Assembly: GCA_945919165.1 (NCBI GenBank)
Contig: CAMEIZ010000020.1
Coordinates: 1-15,968 of the forward strand
Direction of reading: 5' to 3'
DNA from: an uncultured Traorella sp.
Lineage (GTDB): Bacteria > Bacillota_I > Bacilli_A > Erysipelotrichales > Erysipelotrichaceae
Length of the DNA: 15,968 bases
The notes under the pieces are model-generated. The model was not told the origin of the DNA. It saw only the letters and a list, made by a program, of their open reading frames with translations, and did not search any database. Positions within the stretch are counted from its first letter, which is position 1; every line of letters begins with the position of its first letter. A program made the position numbers and the translations under genes. This document shows, in pieces, positions 13,421-15,968 of the stretch.

Positions 13421-14616
13421 TACTGTTCACCTCCTTCATTTGATTCCTTCGAATCGTTTTTTGTTTCTACTGAAAGAGCTGTCTGTTCAATCTTCGGCTT
13501 TTCTAACTCAAACACAATTTCCTGAGCCACTTCTTTATGCTCATTTAAAGCCTCTTCTTTCTTCTTTTTCGTTTTTCTTTTTGGTTTTATTTCTTCATAA
13601 GAAATCTTATCTGCAACTTCTTTTTCTTCTTTAATTGCTTTTTGAATTTTATAAGTTGATTTCACATTATCCTGATCTTTTGTTTCTTTTTCATCAACTT
13701 TAATTTTGGCATATTTTTTCGCATTCTTTAACAGATATGCTGTAATTTTAGGTCCTTTGTGAGCTTCATTTTCTTTTCCATAAGAAAATTCAATTTCATC
13801 TTCTTTCAATTGAGAAATCTGACGTGTGTTTTCTACAACATTTTCCTGAAGACAAATAGCCTGCAGCAAATATTCACGCAGTTTTTCTTCATCCACCAGA
13901 ATTAACCGGCCACCTTCCGCAATTGAAATATTTCCTGTTTCCTCACTTACAACAATGCTGATAGAGTCTGTTATTTCACTGATACCGATAGCAGCTCGAT
14001 GCCTTGCCCCATAGCTGGAAGGAAAATCAAATGTTGTAGGCGGAAAATATGCGCTGGCACAGGCAATCTTATCACCCTGAATAATGACAGCACCATCATG
14101 AAGTGGTGTTCGCGGGACAAAAATTGAACATAAAAGTTCACTGGTGACAATTGAATTCATCTTTGTTCCTGTCTTAATATAATCCGTTAAGGAATGTCCC
14201 TGTTCAAGACAAATCAAAGCTCCTGTCTGAGTCTTACTGAGTTCTATGCTGGCTTTAACTAATTCATCCACCAAGTATTCTCTCTCATTTGTCGTAAGCG
14301 TAGAGATTCTTGAAAGTACATTGGTCTTACCAATTCTTTCCAAAATACTTCTTATTTCCGGCGCAAACAAAATAATCAGTGCCAAAGGCCCCCAGTTAAC
14401 AAACATATTCGCCAAAACCGACATTGTTTTCAAATTGAAAAGATTGGCAACAGCTTGAATAATGATAACAAAAACAATTCCTTTAAATATTTGAATTGTA
14501 CGCGAATTATTGCGGACAATCTTTAGTACATAATAGAAAACAACCCACGTACAGCATATATCGACAACTGCATTTAAAATTTGCAGCAAGGTCGCTGGAT
14601 TGAATATATTGAACAT
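13420..14616 (-). CDS. cdaA: Membrane-bound diadenylate cyclase CdaA, with long charged C-terminal tail
   Basis: The 398-residue product begins with three membrane segments (about 15-32, 40-60, 66-85) and the diadenylate cyclase domain at about 90-250. Catalytic motifs are LHDGA at 172-176 (Asp174-Gly-Ala) and ARHRAAIG at 204-211 (Arg205-His-Arg), with VSEETG following. It joins two ATP into c-di-AMP at the membrane. CdaA proteins are usually about 270-285 residues. Here another 120 residues follow the domain, from about 275 on, highly charged (KRKTKKKKEEALNEHK and similar) and probably disordered or coiled. The start at 14616 has AAGGAGG seven bases upstream. First gene of the cdaA-cdaR-glmM operon, starting from a TGTTATAAT promoter. 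Confidence 0.96.
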   Translation of the reverse strand: MFNIFNPATLLQILNAVVDICCTWVVFYYVLKIVRNNSRTIQIFKGIVFVIIIQAVANLFNLKTMSVLANMFVNWGPLALIILFAPEIRSILERIGKTNVLSRISTLTTNEREYLVDELVKASIELSKTQTGALICLEQGHSLTDYIKTGTKMNSIVTSELLCSIFVPRTPLHDGAVIIQGDKIACASAYFPPTTFDFPSSYGARHRAAIGISEITDSISIVVSEETGNISIAEGGRLILVDEEKLREYLLQAICLQENVVENTRQISQLKEDEIEFSYGKENEAHKGPKITAYLLKNAKKYAKIKVDEKETKDQDNVKSTYKIQKAIKEEKEVADKISYEEIKPKRKTKKKKEEALNEHKEVAQEIVFELEKPKIEQTALSVETKNDSKESNEGGEQ

Positions 14617-14641
14617 ACCCGCTCCTCCTTTTTTCGTGTTT

Positions 14642-14650
14642 ATTATAACA
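14642..14650 (-). promoter_or_regulatory. Extended -10 promoter of the cdaA-cdaR-glmM operon
   Basis: TGTTATAAT on the - strand is a perfect extended -10 (TGn-TATAAT), with predicted start near 14635 and a leader of about 18 nt. The -35 position holds only a weak match (TTGTAT at 16 bp). The same ten bases GTGTTATAAT occur in the divergent promoter. Confidence 0.7.
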
Positions 14651-14713
14651 CAACAATAGTTTCATACAAAACCTTTTTTCAAGCAGTATTTTTCATTCAT
14701 TCACTTCAGAACG

Positions 14714-14722
14714 TGTTATAAT
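14714..14722 (+). promoter_or_regulatory. Extended -10 promoter of the phospholipase C-like operon
   Basis: TGTTATAAT on the + strand ends 19 bases before the ATG at 14742. It overlaps the ATG at 14721, so transcription starts after that codon and the longer reading frame cannot be the true start. No strong -35 is seen. Confidence 0.7.
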
Positions 14723-14741
14723 GAAAAAAAGGAGTGATAAC

Positions 14742-15695
14742 ATGCCAAATATTATAACACATGGCCTGTTTGCGAAAAGCGTATTTGAAGAAATCCAGGA
14801 TGCTTCTATAAAAGAAGCAATCACCCTTCATCCAAGAGAATTCATCATTGGCAGCAACGGACCGGATTTTTTCTTTTTCTATCGATTTTTTCATTCTGAA
14901 GAAGCAGACTTTCGAAACATAGGAAGCCTGGTTCATGCTAGTCATACACATCAGTTCTATCAAAAAGCTTTTGATATCTTACAAGCCCAAGAAGAAGGCG
15001 AATTAAAACAAGCTATGCTGTCTTATTTAGCCGGACATCTTTGTCACTGGGCATTAGATAGCCGTTCTCATCCTTATATCTTTTATAAAACTGGTGACTG
15101 CAAAGGACTTTCTGCTTCAATGCACCATCGTTTTGAGTCCATGTTAGATGCCATGATGCTGAAAATTTTTCGTGATGAATCTATTAAAACATTCAAATTT
15201 TATCTTCTTGCCAAACAGAGTGACTTGAGCACAAAAGCTATTTCGGCCTTTTATGTTCCTATTATCTTTGAAGTCTATGGTCAGATGATCACCCCAAAGC
15301 AAATTCAGACAGCTTTAGATGACTGGTACAAAATTCAGACCTATCTTTATGATCCATCCACTGTCAAAACAAAGCTGTTAAAAATATATGAGAAAAAAGT
15401 TCATCACCCTTATCTTTACAGCGGTAATGTCGTTCCCGCCAAAATTGATGAAACCTTTGAAGTACTCAATCAAAAACATGCCCAGTGGTGCTATCCAACC
15501 GATGATTCAAAAGTCAGTCATGAATCCTTTCTTGACATTTTCAACCGAGCAAAAACAGACGCTGCTAATATTTTAAATGTTTTTCATGATCCTTCACATG
15601 CTCTTGAATTAATAGGAAATGATTCCTATGATACAGGTGAGAGTGAAGCAAAAGAAATGAAATATTTTGATATTCTTTATGGAGATATGCAATGA
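14742..15695 (+). CDS. Zinc-dependent phospholipase C-like protein, intracellular
   Basis: With the ATG at 14742 the product has 317 residues. The GGAG SD (14731-14734) is seven bases upstream; an earlier ATG at 14721 lies within the -10 box and is rejected. Residues that match the zinc sites of Bacillus phospholipase C can be placed: His7, Asp42 in GPDFFF, His65/His68/His70, H102-W-A-L-D106 (HxxxD), His110, and H128-R-F-E132 (HxxxE) nearby. The mature enzyme's Trp1 and any signal peptide are missing, so the protein is likely cytoplasmic, unlike secreted toxins of the class. The start MPNIITH is common to a group of cytoplasmic relatives of unknown substrate. The second half (140-317) has no motif I recognise. 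The stop overlaps the next gene's ATG (ATGA), so the two form an operon. Confidence 0.85.
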   Translation: MPNIITHGLFAKSVFEEIQDASIKEAITLHPREFIIGSNGPDFFFFYRFFHSEEADFRNIGSLVHASHTHQFYQKAFDILQAQEEGELKQAMLSYLAGHLCHWALDSRSHPYIFYKTGDCKGLSASMHHRFESMLDAMMLKIFRDESIKTFKFYLLAKQSDLSTKAISAFYVPIIFEVYGQMITPKQIQTALDDWYKIQTYLYDPSTVKTKLLKIYEKKVHHPYLYSGNVVPAKIDETFEVLNQKHAQWCYPTDDSKVSHESFLDIFNRAKTDAANILNVFHDPSHALELIGNDSYDTGESEAKEMKYFDILYGDMQ

Positions 15696-15968
15696 AAGTA
15701 TTCGATTTGCATGCTGATATTGGTTTTGATGTATTTAACCACCAAAAAGATCCCAATGCGTTAGAAAACAGACATACTTCAAAGCTGTTGCAAGGAGATA
15801 TCAGAGCAGTTGCCATGGCTTGTTTTTTTGATGGCTCACAAAGCTGGCAAGACATGAAAGCAATGATCACCACTCTGGAAAATGCCTTAAACAGACAGCA
15901 AACTTGGCATCGTCTGCTTTCTAAAAGTGATTTTGATTCAAATCAACCATTAGCTTTATTAAGTGTTG
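15692..15968 (+). CDS. Membrane dipeptidase (peptidase family M19), 5' part
   Basis: The frame starts at the ATG at 15692, which overlaps the preceding stop as ATGA, and runs out of the window after about 92 codons, so the gene is partial. The first residues, MKVFDLHADIGFDVF, carry the D-L-H-A-D motif (His7 and Asp9) of the renal/microbial dipeptidase family, where H-x-D binds the first zinc. The next block, ...GDIRAVAMACFFDG, is like the strand after the first metal motif. Family enzymes cleave dipeptides, including those with D-residues at the C-terminal position. GGAG lies seven bases upstream of the start. The remaining zinc ligands lie beyond 15968, so catalytic competence is not shown. 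Confidence 0.8.
   Translation, partial: MKVFDLHADIGFDVFNHQKDPNALENRHTSKLLQGDIRAVAMACFFDGSQSWQDMKAMITTLENALNRQQTWHRLLSKSDFDSNQPLALLSV

Noticed and set aside
13335..13634. Hydrophobic + strand frame over the cdaA/cdaR junction (99 codons)
   Set aside because: It is the antisense of Lys/Glu-rich codons, which reads as Leu/Phe/Ser; no SD and no homology that I recognise.
14721..14741. ATG at 14721 as start of the PLC-like gene
   Set aside because: It overlaps the TATAAT -10 and would be upstream of the transcript; the SD at 14731-14734 serves ATG at 14742, where the family-typical MPNIITH begins.
14706..14963. Open - strand frame of 85 codons over the start of the PLC gene
   Set aside because: It is antisense to a clear gene and includes its promoter; no SD fits.
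15565..15873. Open - strand frame of 102 codons over the PLC/dipeptidase junction
   Set aside because: Antisense to two coupled genes with clear family motifs; no SD and no family signs.

Overview
This window reads as a low-GC Bacillota chromosome. Shine-Dalgarno (SD) sites are strong (AGGAGG, GGAGG), -10 boxes are often of the extended TGnTATAAT type, and the cell-wall and c-di-AMP genes are of Gram-positive kind. The unusual membrane-anchored MurF-like ligase and overall gene style would fit a gut Erysipelotrichia-like bacterium, but that placement is inference and no rRNA or marker gene here settles it. There is no CRISPR array, tRNA, rRNA, insertion sequence or prophage that I can see. 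The content is mostly chromosomal housekeeping.

Layout: (1) 1-306, + strand: 3' end of a PgeF/YfiH laccase-domain gene, closed by a bidirectional terminator shared with (2) an AraC-type regulator with a GyrI-like effector domain (- strand). (3) deoD purine nucleoside phosphorylase (- strand), divergent from (4) a small HD-domain hydrolase (+ strand) that appears to be leaderless. (5) mgtE Mg2+ transporter (- strand), whose end overlaps the HD gene by 6 bp. (6) A three-gene - strand operon at 3896-7231: alpha/beta hydrolase, MurF-like ligase with an N-terminal membrane domain, and a D-Ala-D-Ala-ligase-like ATP-grasp enzyme. This is the most unusual part of the window. (7) A response regulator/histidine kinase pair (- strand). 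(8) A divergent, very AT-rich DUF3592 membrane protein (+ strand). (9) The cdaA-cdaR-glmM operon (- strand) for c-di-AMP synthesis and control and phosphoglucosamine mutase. (10) Divergent from it, a + strand operon of a zinc-dependent phospholipase C-like protein and the start of an M19 membrane dipeptidase, cut by the window end.

The common theme is the cell envelope: PgeF (peptidoglycan fidelity), Ddl and the MurF-like enzyme (pentapeptide terminus), GlmM (amino-sugar precursor), CdaA/CdaR (c-di-AMP, linked to wall and potassium homeostasis), and an M19 dipeptidase. Several start codons were reassigned from the longest possible reading frame to starts backed by a ribosome binding site: AraC at 1211, MurF-like at 6551, response regulator at 9337, PLC-like at 14742.
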